Counted from the stretch's first letter, positions 26,315-35,195 are shown. The stretch: 64,000 nt of DNA from JAGQZY01 sp964588335 (GCA_964588335.1 CAZPOV010000017.1:7116-71115), one strand, 5' to 3'. Numbers and translations: made by a program. The notes: a model not told the origin generated them from the sequence alone.

Positions 26315-26337
26315 AAGGGGGGTTTCTAGCGAGCCCC
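26315..26337. repeat. GC-rich inverted repeat in the receptor 1 leader region
   Basis: Six G, an 11-base spacer and six C form a strong hairpin about 55 bases upstream of the receptor 1 start codon. No T-run follows on either strand, so it is not a standard terminator. It may shape the 5' leader RNA or mark a regulatory site. Confidence 0.4.
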
Positions 26338-26546
26338 CCAACGACACTCAAGTTAAAATAACTGATACTTGGCGTTATTCATCGCTCCACGTCGTCACAT
26401 TCTGCCATTGTTCGGATTTGATTTTTTTTAATTTGGTGCGTTGACCGAGGTCTCTTCTTTACAGTATCCGTGGGGCATTCATCCGAATCGATGAGTTGCT
26501 GACTGAGACTTTTTAGCAACCGTCACTGGTTCTTTCAGGAGATTTT

Positions 26547-27086
26547 ATGCTTAAAAAAATAACACTCATTCTATTAATAAATTTGATGGGCCTAGCGAGT
26601 GCTCACGCCAATATCCTGTTCAGCCCCTCCATCACTTACATGGAACAGTCGCAACAGGTCGCCGCCAATCCTGAAAGCCAAGCAAAGTTAACAGTCATTG
26701 ATATGAAGTTAGGATATGTTTTCGATTTTGGTTTATACGTCGGTGGATTCTACTCGATTCAAGACCACGACTTCCTTTCGGACTCCTCTGACTCTTACTT
26801 GGGACCTAGTGTTGGCTATTACAATTCAGGATTCTTAGCGGTAGGGACCTACTATATATTTGGTGAAAAAGATTTTACCGACGGTAGCGGTAAAATGACT
26901 GGCGTCAATGGCTTTCAAATTGATGTGGCCTATGCGGTTCCAGTGACTGATAACTTCCGCATCGGTCCCCAGCTGACATACCAGTCCGTAGAGTTTGATA
27001 CACTTGAAGTGAACGGCTTCGACTCTTCGGTCGACTACGAGTTCTCAAGTATCACGCCCTATTTTAATTTGATGTTTCTTTTTTAA
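26547..27086 (+). CDS. Small outer-membrane beta-barrel protein (OmpW/OmpA-barrel-like)
   Basis: A 179-residue protein with a signal peptide (ITLILLINLMGLASAHA-N) and about eight short amphipathic strands (LGYVFDFGLYVGGFYSI, YLGPSVGYYNSGFLAVGTYYIF and others). It ends in Phe (YFNLMFLF), as expected for a small BAM-assembled barrel. No specific ligand motif. CAGGAG lies 7 bases before the ATG. It lies between the two TonB-dependent receptor genes, divergent from the first and in line with the second, but separated from the latter by 274 bases and a probable terminator. Confidence 0.75.
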   Translation: MLKKITLILLINLMGLASAHANILFSPSITYMEQSQQVAANPESQAKLTVIDMKLGYVFDFGLYVGGFYSIQDHDFLSDSSDSYLGPSVGYYNSGFLAVGTYYIFGEKDFTDGSGKMTGVNGFQIDVAYAVPVTDNFRIGPQLTYQSVEFDTLEVNGFDSSVDYEFSSITPYFNLMFLF

Positions 27087-27098
27087 TCATCAAACTGC

Positions 27099-27125
27099 TG
27101 GGCTTGTGACACATAGGCCCATTTT
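27099..27125 (+). terminator. Probable terminator after the small barrel gene
   Basis: TGGGC and GCCCA form a five-pair stem around a 13-base loop, followed by TTTT. The stem is short, so termination may be partial. Confidence 0.4.
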
Positions 27126-27212
27126 CCTGCAAGAGTGAAGCCTTATTTGTAAGACTCTGATTGCTTAAACGCCTTTGATTTTAGCAATAAGCCTTTGAAA
27201 TCACGCCAGAAA

Positions 27213-27226
27213 GCCTTTTAAAAGGC
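27213..27226. promoter_or_regulatory. Perfect palindrome upstream of receptor 2, possible operator
   Basis: A 14-base perfect palindrome (GCCTTTTAAAAGGC) lies 12 bases upstream of a TTGACA hexamer at 27238-27243, itself about 115 bases before the receptor start. The -10 region 17 bases further on (TGAATG) is weak. The geometry suits a dimeric regulator near the promoter; identity unknown. Confidence 0.35.
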
Positions 27227-27360
27227 CATTCAGTGCGTTGACAGAATTTTAACATTGCTGTGAATGTCTTTTGCTTTACCAACAAGATTCAATCCGATAA
27301 GTTCCCCACCAATGATCAATAGCGGGCTTTTCAAAAGCCTTCTAAGTTAGGGGATGGGGA

Positions 27361-30015
27361 ATGTATCAACTTTTGCTTTTAGCAGTTCTATTTGTGTTTT
27401 CATTAACAGTATGGGGACAGGACAGTGATGTGGTTGAAGCTGGCCAAGAGGCTCAGCTGACCGTGACAGAAAAAGTTAAAAAAGACCAAGACGATCAAAA
27501 CAAGCAAGAAAACAGCAATCAAAACCAAAATGTTGAGAAGATTGAAGTGACCGGATCCTATGTCCGTCGCATTGATATTGAAGGACCCACCCCGGTGGTG
27601 ACTATTGAAAAAGAAGATTTTGAAGTCGCAGGTGTTGATACCGTCACCGACTATATGCGAGAAAGCCCGATGTTTTCCAGTACCGATGACAGTGGTGACC
27701 GTGACGGTTACTTCAACTTTCGCGGCCAGCACGCAGGTAGCACTCTGGTTTTGGTCAATGGTATGCGCGTTCCCAAATTGGGAGGCGGCGGGTCCAACCC
27801 GATGCGGGGCTTTTTTTCGGGGGTTGAGAACATCCCCACCAATATCATCGAGCGTGTTGAAGTCTTAAAAGATGGAAGCTCGGCTCTTTATGGTTCGGAT
27901 GCCATGGCCGGAGTCATAAACTTTATCACCAAAAAAGATTACGACGGTGCCGAGTATTCGACGCGAGTGAATGTTCCCGAAATAGGCGAAGGTCTGCAAC
28001 AGAATCACACCTTGGCGTTTGGTCAAAGCTACAACCGTGGCAGCTGGTTTCTAACCACTCAATTTGTTGAGCAACGGGGATACACCCAAGCCGACATTGG
28101 AAACTTCACACAAAGTGGTGACACTGTCGCCTTTGCTTCAGACTATGAATTCACCCAAGTCACGAAAAATGCGGATGGCACAACCAATACCGGTGACTCC
28201 CAGTTTTTTCGCGCCAGCTGTTCAGCAGAAAGCAGTCGCGATTGTCCCCGCAACGACACCCGCGGCATCGACTACGTCCGCGATCCCCGTCAGAATATTG
28301 GAACCATGATGAGTGGTCAGTTTGATGTCACCAGTGACATCAATGTCTCGGTGATTGGGATGTATAATCGACGCAAGCGTACCGACTATGGGCGCCCGGG
28401 ATTTATGAACTTCACCCAACAAAACGATCAAGCACTTTTTGAAACCTCAAGCTTCAATTCCACAGTCGTTCAGCAACAATTGGACGGCGCTGAGTTTGGC
28501 GAACTGACGATCATGCCTTTGGAAGAGGTGGGCACTCGTGAGGTTGAAGTCTTACAAAATTCCTACTCTGCCCAAGCAAAAATGGAAGGCTTTTACGGCG
28601 ACACCTGGAAATGGGACCTCACCGGAAGCTATGCTTACTCTCTAGAGGAAAGAGATCATCGCAATGGTTTGGTGAATATGAACCAAGCCCGTGAAATTAT
28701 CACCAGCTCTTCTGACTGGCAGTTTGGAGGCCGCAACACCGGGGCCTTTTCTGGGGCTGGTGTCAACGCTACTGAAGCCTACGAAGCATCGATGACAACA
28801 GCTCGCCTGATGACCACAGGGGAACTTTTCGACATGAACAGCGTTCTTGGTACCGGCGGTCCTGTGTCGATGGCTGTTGGTGTTGAAGGCCAATGGGAAA
28901 TGACAGCCGACGCCCACGATTCTGTTCTTTATGAAGATCCTTTGAACGTTCAGTTTTTCCCCAACCAAAGAGGGACTCGGACCGTAAACTCGGCGTTTAT
29001 GGAAGTCGTCGCTTATCCGTTAAACTCCTTAGAAGTTCAGCTGGCTGGACGCAGTGACACCTACTCCGATTTTGGCAGCACCTTCAACCCCAAACTCTCT
29101 GTGGGTTACCGACCCAATAATAAAATATTGCTGCGCTCGTCGGTGGGAACCAACTTCAACGCTCCCAGTGTTCGTAACATGATCCAACAAGACTTTATTG
29201 ACTATGAAGAGATTCGCATCTGCCCTCCCGGTCAAAGTCAATGCGACAGCAAGTTCATCCCAGTCACACGTTATCGCGATCCCACACTTCGCCCTGAGGA
29301 AGGCGTGAATTATAATTTTGGAACTGTTATCCAGCCCAACAAAAACTGGACGTTTACATTTGACCAATGGAACTTCGAAGGGGATGGAATGTTGGCCGCT
29401 CGTAGTGGCCGCGACTACACCGAGCTACTCAATGCCCTTGGCAATGATGAACAAGCGCTTGAGGATCAGGCGGGAGTGACTTTCGACAAAAACTCTTCTG
29501 GGGAGATCATCTCTGGACGTTTCCCAGCGGTTCGCAATATGGGAACTCGAATCATTCGCGGTATTGATTTCAACATCGCTTTCAAAAGTCCGATTCGACT
29601 TTTTGGACGCGTGATGAGATTTGGCGCGCGCTCCGACCACACCCATATGCTGGTTCGAAAAACCAAGTACACCGAATTTTCGGACTTCCGCAATTACGGA
29701 GACAGTGAGTGGAAAAACACTTCAAGCATGAGTTTATCCACCCAGCGTCACTCTTATCGCTTGGCAGCTCGAACTCTTCCTGGGGACACCAGCACTTTTG
29801 GTGCGACCCGCACCCAAACACTTTATGATTTTAACTATGGCTACAGTATCCCTTGGTGGTCGGCTCGTCTTTCTTTCGGAGTCAAAAACCTGCTGAATGA
29901 CCGCCCCAATGTGACACGCAACCAACCTTTTGTTGATTTCACCAGTGGCTTCAACGCCAGTCAGTTTCAACCACTGGGGCGACGCTATTACGTCGGATAC
30001 CGTCACACTTTCTGA
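27361..30015 (+). CDS. TonB-dependent outer-membrane receptor 2
   Basis: An 884-residue receptor with a signal peptide (LLLLAVLFVFSLTVWG-Q) and a Lys/Gln/Asn-rich spacer (KKDQDDQNKQENSNQNQN). The plug starts VEKIEVTGSYVRRIDIEG, nearly the same wording as in receptor 1 (VEKIQVTGSHIKRIDVEG). Plug landmarks are HAGSTLVLVNGMRVPKLGGGG and VEVLKDGSSALYGSDAMAGVINFIT. The barrel ends in Phe (YVGYRHTF). The two receptors are clearly homologous in the plug and at KLSVGYRPNNKILLRSSVGT but differ in the extracellular loops, so they probably bind different ligands. GGGGA precedes the ATG. A strong terminator follows. Confidence 0.93.
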   Translation: MYQLLLLAVLFVFSLTVWGQDSDVVEAGQEAQLTVTEKVKKDQDDQNKQENSNQNQNVEKIEVTGSYVRRIDIEGPTPVVTIEKEDFEVAGVDTVTDYMRESPMFSSTDDSGDRDGYFNFRGQHAGSTLVLVNGMRVPKLGGGGSNPMRGFFSGVENIPTNIIERVEVLKDGSSALYGSDAMAGVINFITKKDYDGAEYSTRVNVPEIGEGLQQNHTLAFGQSYNRGSWFLTTQFVEQRGYTQADIGNFTQSGDTVAFASDYEFTQVTKNADGTTNTGDSQFFRASCSAESSRDCPRNDTRGIDYVRDPRQNIGTMMSGQFDVTSDINVSVIGMYNRRKRTDYGRPGFMNFTQQNDQALFETSSFNSTVVQQQLDGAEFGELTIMPLEEVGTREVEVLQNSYSAQAKMEGFYGDTWKWDLTGSYAYSLEERDHRNGLVNMNQAREIITSSSDWQFGGRNTGAFSGAGVNATEAYEASMTTARLMTTGELFDMNSVLGTGGPVSMAVGVEGQWEMTADAHDSVLYEDPLNVQFFPNQRGTRTVNSAFMEVVAYPLNSLEVQLAGRSDTYSDFGSTFNPKLSVGYRPNNKILLRSSVGTNFNAPSVRNMIQQDFIDYEEIRICPPGQSQCDSKFIPVTRYRDPTLRPEEGVNYNFGTVIQPNKNWTFTFDQWNFEGDGMLAARSGRDYTELLNALGNDEQALEDQAGVTFDKNSSGEIISGRFPAVRNMGTRIIRGIDFNIAFKSPIRLFGRVMRFGARSDHTHMLVRKTKYTEFSDFRNYGDSEWKNTSSMSLSTQRHSYRLAARTLPGDTSTFGATRTQTLYDFNYGYSIPWWSARLSFGVKNLLNDRPNVTRNQPFVDFTSGFNASQFQPLGRRYYVGYRHTF

Positions 30016-30036
30016 TAAGAACAAAAAGCTTTTATC

Positions 30037-30064
30037 AAAGGCCTCAAGACTGAGGCCTTTTTTT
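30037..30064 (+). terminator. Intrinsic terminator after receptor 2
   Basis: A perfect 10-base-pair stem (AAAGGCCTCA, four-base loop AGAC, then its complement) continues into a T-run. It overlaps the last codon of the convergent regulator gene. Confidence 0.9.
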
Positions 30065-30902
30065 AGGCCGAGACTTCCGCAGCCTGACCTTTTTTCGACA
30101 TGTTTAATAAGCTCAAGTTGAAAAGTACTAAGTCCTCTGACTCACCCTTACTGAATTCGCGACTTGATTCTTTAATTATTTTTTTGAGCTTCGCAATCTG
30201 CGAGTCAACCACCTTGCGGGAGGTGACAACCAGTGACGAGTAGCAAACTTCGTCTTCGCTGACTCCATCAATGATCCGATTGATTTCGAGATTTTTTAGA
30301 TTCATATGATGATTCATGACGTGCTCAGAGTCTTTGGGGATGTGCAAATTCTTGTCCGAGACATGATAAGAACCATTCAAACCTTTGGAGACCAAATTAG
30401 CGTCGACTAAAAAGTCGAGAATTGGTTGGATCGTAGACACCGGGAAACCTAAAAAACGTGAGATATCATCCACTGAGTCAACACCCGCTTTCATTAAACT
30501 CAAGCGAGTGGCGCTATAAAGCCAGGATGAGTAATAAACTTTTTGAAATTCTTTAGAAACCACATCTTTTCTATCCAACTGATTTTCTATTAACTCAATC
30601 TTAATGCGCCCCAAACGGGTCATTAAAAACTTTTTGTGCTCCTCGCCGGCGGCCACATTGGCTTCGTAGAGAGTCATAAAAAAATCGGTCTCCAATTCAT
30701 TCATTTTAAAGAACAAACACAAACTAAAAGCCTTGTCTCTTACAAAGTTGCGATCACCATTTAAAACCTGAGAGACCAATACGTTAGAGACCCCTAAAAA
30801 TTTTGCAATTTTCGAATAGGTTCCTCGCCCGCGATTTTTTTGTGAGCGAATTCGATCGTTGATATACTCTTTATAGTCTTGATAGCTGTAAATAGGTTCC
30901 AT
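30063..30902 (-). CDS. TIGR02147-type regulator (DUF4423)
   Basis: A 279-residue cytoplasmic protein. The N-terminal part has a helix-turn-helix-like stretch (TYSKIAKFLGVSNVLVSQVL, about 33-52, then NGDRNF). The C-terminal part shows the pattern of the TIGR02147/DUF4423 family (YYSSWLYSATRLSL..., HHMNLKNLEINRI, and EVCYSSLVVTSRKV). This family is known mainly from Fibrobacter and Bdellovibrio-type bacteria, often in many copies, each next to a gene for an exported protein. The start at 30902 is chosen for GGAG 8 bases upstream, inside the end of the preceding gene. DNA binding is inferred from the HTH. Confidence 0.82.
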   Translation of the reverse strand: MEPIYSYQDYKEYINDRIRSQKNRGRGTYSKIAKFLGVSNVLVSQVLNGDRNFVRDKAFSLCLFFKMNELETDFFMTLYEANVAAGEEHKKFLMTRLGRIKIELIENQLDRKDVVSKEFQKVYYSSWLYSATRLSLMKAGVDSVDDISRFLGFPVSTIQPILDFLVDANLVSKGLNGSYHVSDKNLHIPKDSEHVMNHHMNLKNLEINRIIDGVSEDEVCYSSLVVTSRKVVDSQIAKLKKIIKESSREFSKGESEDLVLFNLSLLNMSKKGQAAEVSA

Positions 30903-30903
30903 T

Positions 30904-31455
30904 TTAAATCTCCTCAGAGTCGACAAGGAGATTTATAACATCACTGAGGAAGCGTACGTCGTCTCTTCGTCCCTGTCGAAAGGCATGGGTACGCATCTCC
31001 AATAACAAAAACCTTAGACTACTGCGGACTTCAAAGGGAATACCCTGACCATTTTGGCAACTCAACAATTCAAGGACGTCAAAAGTTGTGTCGGAGTGAA
31101 GCATGTCTTCCTGCAACGTCTGTAAAGTGACGTCGAAAAAATCCCTATCTCGATGGGATTTATTTTTATCCTCCCAACTATCGAATCCGTCCTCATCTTC
31201 GTCATCTTCAGGTGGATTTAGCGGCATCTCTAGGTTTCTAATAATCCCGCCCCCAGAGTCTCCACCACCAGAATGCGATAAAATACAAAAGCTATTGTTT
31301 TCTTGTTCAACCAGCACAAACCCTTCCTCAATCCTCCACTCCTGCAATTTTGAAAGCTGATTCTCGGTGTAGTCACCAAGGCCTTCTTCTGAAAAATCGG
31401 CGAGTGATTGAAAAGCTATGAACACAATCGAAAAACTGAGAATAAATCGAATCAT
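30904..31455 (-). CDS. Small acidic secreted protein paired with the TIGR02147-type regulator
   Basis: A 183-residue protein with a signal peptide (IRFILSFSIVFIAFQSLA-D). It has a Gly/Ser-rich loop (SHSGGGDSGGG) and a very acidic stretch (PPEDDEDEDGFDSWEDKNK) that could bind divalent cations. The C-terminal part is helical. No family recognised. I start it at 31455 (AAGGA 7 bases upstream) because the longer frame to 31557 adds a basic segment before the signal peptide. Its end lies 1 base from the regulator start, so the two are co-transcribed. Such pairing with a TIGR02147 protein is the usual arrangement. Confidence 0.75.
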   Translation of the reverse strand: MIRFILSFSIVFIAFQSLADFSEEGLGDYTENQLSKLQEWRIEEGFVLVEQENNSFCILSHSGGGDSGGGIIRNLEMPLNPPEDDEDEDGFDSWEDKNKSHRDRDFFDVTLQTLQEDMLHSDTTFDVLELLSCQNGQGIPFEVRSSLRFLLLEMRTHAFRQGRRDDVRFLSDVINLLVDSEEI

Positions 31456-31638
31456 TTTCTTTTCCTTGTTTAGACGCACCTTTTCTTCCCTCGATGTGAA
31501 CTTAAAAGCAATATGTAAAGTTTTTAAATTATTTCTTTTTAGTCCTTTAGGGATCACTATTAACCAAATTCAAACAAAATTTTCTCTCTTTTAGCACATC
31601 CATTTTATTTAAAAGTGTTTAGTTTTTTCACAAAGGTC

Positions 31639-31663
31639 CAGTTTGTGTAAGGGCTACACACTG
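31639..31663. promoter_or_regulatory. Imperfect inverted repeat between two divergent exported-protein genes
   Basis: CAGTTTGTGT and ACACACTG flank a seven-base spacer, in a divergent 287-base AT-rich region. It could be the operator of the adjacent regulator; this is inference. Confidence 0.35.
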
Positions 31664-31742
31664 TTTTGCGTCTCAATCTTGGAACAGTCTTAAGACATTG
31701 ATCCCTACGACCGAAGACGAGGTGTCAGCAAGGAGAGCCCTC

Positions 31743-32150
31743 ATGATAAAATTCCAGTTTTTAGGTTCATTTTTCAGCCAAATTGGCCTTTTTTTAAAAG
31801 CCCTCGTGATGGTCACAATTCTCTCCTCGGCCAGTTCTTTAATGGCAAAGGACCTTTGCCCTGCGGCCGATTCCCACGAGCTATCTGCGGTCCGCTACAA
31901 GATGTTCACTGCCTTTCAAACCGCTTATGACGGTTACCAGGCGCCATGTGAACTAAAATGCTTTGAAAAAGAGTCTTGTGTTCAGTCGTGTCGCCAGGAA
32001 AAAGCACTACTTTCATTGGCAAAACATTTTGAAAAAGAACTCAACAGTCGAGGTATTGCTAGCTGCCAAACTCTTTCTGAGGTTTGTGTCGATGAGTGCA
32101 AAGCGGAAGACATCCGCTGCCAGTCCAGCTGCCAGCTTCAATCAACCTAG
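31743..32150 (+). CDS. Secreted protein with paired CX3C motifs
   Basis: A 135-residue exported protein (hydrophobic segment LKALVMVTILSSASSLMA). Its mature part has two blocks of paired CX3C motifs: C-x3-C-x5-C-x3-C (CELKCFEKESCVQSC) and C-x3-C-x6-C-x3-C (CVDECKAEDIRCQSSC), separated by a helical 30-residue stretch. This twin-CX3C layout resembles helical hairpins cross-linked by two disulfides, as in small eukaryotic Tim chaperones, though homology is not implied. AAGGAG lies 9 bases before ATG 31743; an earlier in-frame start at 31698 has none. It diverges from the regulator pair and overlaps the end of the convergent RluA-family gene. Confidence 0.78.
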   Translation: MIKFQFLGSFFSQIGLFLKALVMVTILSSASSLMAKDLCPAADSHELSAVRYKMFTAFQTAYDGYQAPCELKCFEKESCVQSCRQEKALLSLAKHFEKELNSRGIASCQTLSEVCVDECKAEDIRCQSSCQLQST

Positions 32151-33017
32151 ATCAAACCCACGCTTCGATTCGACTTCAATTTCTTGACCGTTAAGTGAAA
32201 AAAGCAGGCGATGCGCCTGCAGCATCATGCGGGGGGCCGTGGTTTTCTTTCCGTAGACAACATCCCCTAAAATAGGATGACCTGCGTGAGCCAAATGCAC
32301 ACGCAATTGATGGGTGCGTCCTGTCTTCGGGAAACAGGAAAGATGATAGTATTTCCCCGACTCTTGTTTTATCACTTCAAATTCGGAATGAGCCGGACGA
32401 CCCGCCGGATCGACAGCAAAGAAAAACTTTTTCTTTTTAGTATTGATCCTTTGTATAGGGTCCTTCATGACCCATCGCTTTGGAAGTCGGCCATCTCCCC
32501 ACTCCACGTAGGCCTGGTATTGCTTTTTAATATTCCTGTTTTTAAACAAATCGGAGACCTCTTTGTTCACTTGTCGCTGTTTTGTCATTAGAACCAAACC
32601 CGACGTGTCACGATCCAGGCGATGGTGAAGTCCGACATAAGGGAGTCCGGTTGGAAAACTTTTTTGTTGAAGAAAGTGCAGACGAACGCGGTCGTAGAGA
32701 TTGTCCTCGTAAGCTTTTAAGGTTTTCTGAGTTGGCAACCCAATAGGTTTATCGGAAATCACGATTTTTTTATCTTCATAGGCCACCAACAGATCTATCG
32801 CCGGCGCAAATCGGGCTGCGATCACCACCTTGGTTCGCGGTAAGAGCTTTTTATTCCAGTCATCGATACGACGATCCCGGCAATAGACGGCCCAAGACTG
32901 CGGCGTTATTCGCTCAGGGGGCTCATTGATTTTTTCCAATTGTTTGAGGACCAAAGACTTTAAACTGACTTTATGGTCAGGACTGCGGTCCTCTAAAAAA
33001 TAGACAGGTCGATTCAC
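32142..33017 (-). CDS. RluA-family pseudouridine synthase
   Basis: This family isomerises uridine to pseudouridine in rRNA or tRNA. The 291-residue protein has the HRLDRDTSG signature at 132-140, in which Asp135 is the nucleophile, and the later GRTHQLRVHLAHAGHPILGDVVYG motif. It starts with GTG overlapping the stop codon of the prolyl oligopeptidase gene by one base (TAGTG). The N-terminal region lacks an obvious complete S4 domain. RluA, RluC, RluD or TruC specificity cannot be assigned from motifs alone. Confidence 0.9.
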   Translation of the reverse strand: MNRPVYFLEDRSPDHKVSLKSLVLKQLEKINEPPERITPQSWAVYCRDRRIDDWNKKLLPRTKVVIAARFAPAIDLLVAYEDKKIVISDKPIGLPTQKTLKAYEDNLYDRVRLHFLQQKSFPTGLPYVGLHHRLDRDTSGLVLMTKQRQVNKEVSDLFKNRNIKKQYQAYVEWGDGRLPKRWVMKDPIQRINTKKKKFFFAVDPAGRPAHSEFEVIKQESGKYYHLSCFPKTGRTHQLRVHLAHAGHPILGDVVYGKKTTAPRMMLQAHRLLFSLNGQEIEVESKRGFDLG

Positions 33018-35119
33018 TAATAGATCGTCTTAAAGAGAAACTCGTAGGTCAAGGCTCGCATACGCGCCCGCTGCTTCAGATTGGCCGTGGCCGCATGCCC
33101 CCCTTCGGTATTCTCATAATAACGAATGTTGTCATGCCCCAAATTCATCATCTTGGCCGCAAACTTGCGAGCGTGACCCGGATGGACTCGATCATCTTTT
33201 GTTGAAGTTAAAAGAAAAAGCTCCGGATACTCTTTGTCGGCTGAGACATTGTGATAAGGCGAATAGGTCAAAAGATACTCGCGCATATCTGGTTTTTTCG
33301 GATCACCGTACTCCCCCACCCAAGAGGCACCGGCCAGAAGTTGGGAGTATCGGACCATATCCAGTAAAGGCACATGGCAGAGAACGGCCTTAAAAAGGTC
33401 AGGCCTTTGTGTCATGACAGCCCCCACCAACAATCCGCCGTTACTACCACCCTGAATGGCCAATTTTTCTTTTGTGGTGACTCCTTCATTTACCAAATTC
33501 TCACCCACTGAAATAAAGTCATCATAAGCGCGCTGACGGTTTTTCTTCAAAGCCGCCTGATGCCAACGGGGACCAAACTCACCGCCACCACGGATGTTAG
33601 CCATCACGTAAAGCCCGCCTTTTTCAAGCCAAAGTTTTCCGACGACGGCCTTATAAGTGGGAGTTAAAGAAACCTCAAACCCACCATAACCATAGAGCAA
33701 CGTTGGAGCCTTGCCTTTTTTTAAAACATCTTCTTTACCAATGATAAAGTAAGGAACTTTTGTTCCATCTTTACTGACCGCCCATTTTTGTTGCACGGCC
33801 ATTCCTTTACTATCAAATTTGGCTGGCAGGGTTTTAATTTTGGCAAACTGTTTCGAGGCTCCAGAATAGTGGTAAAGGGCATCCGGGTTCAGGAAGCCAC
33901 TGACGCGGAAAAAGAAATCGTCTTTAAACGGGCTAGTTTCTGTTAACACCACATGGGTGTTTTTCTGAAAAGGAATCTCCTTCGCCGTTCCAAAAGCTCC
34001 TCTTTTAAAAGGGACTTGGTAAATCTTGCCCGTTACATTCTCTAAAACATTGATCAACAGACTGTTTTTTGTCACTCCAGTCGTCAGAATCGAAGTGGAA
34101 TCATTTTGTTCAAAAAGAAGATTCACATCGGCAAGGGTCACTTTTTCATTTTTCGCCACACTTTGCTTCACACTTATAAGACTGCCTTGGGAAAATTCCT
34201 TACCTTCCACCTTCCAAGGTTTACGTAATTCAACAATAAAGTGCTTCTTGTACACTTGCAGAATTTTTGCACTCTTCGGTAAAGGAATAGGATAGAGCTT
34301 TCCATTTTCAAAAACGGCATTGGAAGTGGTGAAAAAGGTCTCCCAAGTCGCGACGATCGCTGTTTTACCAGACTCATCCACAAAAGATTCGCCAAAAACG
34401 GACATTTGCTTCGGATTGGCTTCCCGTAAAGTCGTCGCTGAAGACAACGGTGTGCCACGCCTCCAGAGTTTGACCAGGCGCGGATATCCCGATTCTGTCA
34501 AAGTGTCTTTACCAAAATCAGTGGCCACAAAAATTTGATTTCTATCATACCATCCAACCCAAGACTTTGCCTCTTTCAGGTTGAAGCCGTTTTTAACAAA
34601 TTTCTTATTGTATAAATCAAACTCTCGAACCACCGAAGCGTCTTTGCCGCCTCGGGATAAGCGAATCAAACAACGATCATAGGCTGGAGCGCGACACTTT
34701 GATCCTTTGTAGACCCAGTTTTCATTTTCCGCTTTGGCTAGTTTATCAATATCAAGGACGGTCTCCCACTGGGGTTTGGATTGGCGGTAACTGTTGAAAG
34801 TCGTTCTGCGAAGCAGGCCTCGAACATGCTCGTCGTCTTGCCAAAAGTTATACAAATACTTGCCACGGAAAGCGACCTCTGGAATTTTATCTTTCGCCTG
34901 AAGAATCTCTAGAGCATTTTTTTGCAGTTGTTCGTAGCGTTTACTTTTAGTGATCTCATTTAAAGTTTTTTCGTTCTGCTTTTCCACCCAATTGAGAGCT
35001 TTTTCTCCTTCGACGTTTTCAAGCCAAAGATTGGGATCATCTTTGCCGTCAACACGAACATCGGAAGTTGTGCAAGATGAAAGAACAAACAGGAAAATTA
35101 GAGCTGAGAAAATTCTCAT
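33017..35119 (-). CDS. Prolyl oligopeptidase family lipoprotein (S9A)
   Basis: S9A peptidases cleave short peptides, typically after Pro. The 700-residue protein has a lipobox (VLSSC) after a hydrophobic signal, a seven-bladed propeller region, and a C-terminal alpha/beta hydrolase domain with the triad Ser (GGSNGGLL, about 559), Asp (KDDRVHPGH, about 643) and His (EGGHAA, about 675). The PTLLYGYGGFEVSLTP and GGLYVMANIRGGGEFGPRWH motifs are typical. The start is set at 35119 by GGAGG upstream. Export as a lipoprotein suggests digestion of peptides in the periplasm or outside. It is the first gene before the RluA-family gene. Confidence 0.93.
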   Translation of the reverse strand: MRIFSALIFLFVLSSCTTSDVRVDGKDDPNLWLENVEGEKALNWVEKQNEKTLNEITKSKRYEQLQKNALEILQAKDKIPEVAFRGKYLYNFWQDDEHVRGLLRRTTFNSYRQSKPQWETVLDIDKLAKAENENWVYKGSKCRAPAYDRCLIRLSRGGKDASVVREFDLYNKKFVKNGFNLKEAKSWVGWYDRNQIFVATDFGKDTLTESGYPRLVKLWRRGTPLSSATTLREANPKQMSVFGESFVDESGKTAIVATWETFFTTSNAVFENGKLYPIPLPKSAKILQVYKKHFIVELRKPWKVEGKEFSQGSLISVKQSVAKNEKVTLADVNLLFEQNDSTSILTTGVTKNSLLINVLENVTGKIYQVPFKRGAFGTAKEIPFQKNTHVVLTETSPFKDDFFFRVSGFLNPDALYHYSGASKQFAKIKTLPAKFDSKGMAVQQKWAVSKDGTKVPYFIIGKEDVLKKGKAPTLLYGYGGFEVSLTPTYKAVVGKLWLEKGGLYVMANIRGGGEFGPRWHQAALKKNRQRAYDDFISVGENLVNEGVTTKEKLAIQGGSNGGLLVGAVMTQRPDLFKAVLCHVPLLDMVRYSQLLAGASWVGEYGDPKKPDMREYLLTYSPYHNVSADKEYPELFLLTSTKDDRVHPGHARKFAAKMMNLGHDNIRYYENTEGGHAATANLKQRARMRALTYEFLFKTIY

Positions 35120-35195
35120 TAAGACCTCCAAATGGTATGAGCTCTGTTACCTTCCTGAATTCTGTGAATGAGGTCAATACTTTACGCGTATAAGG

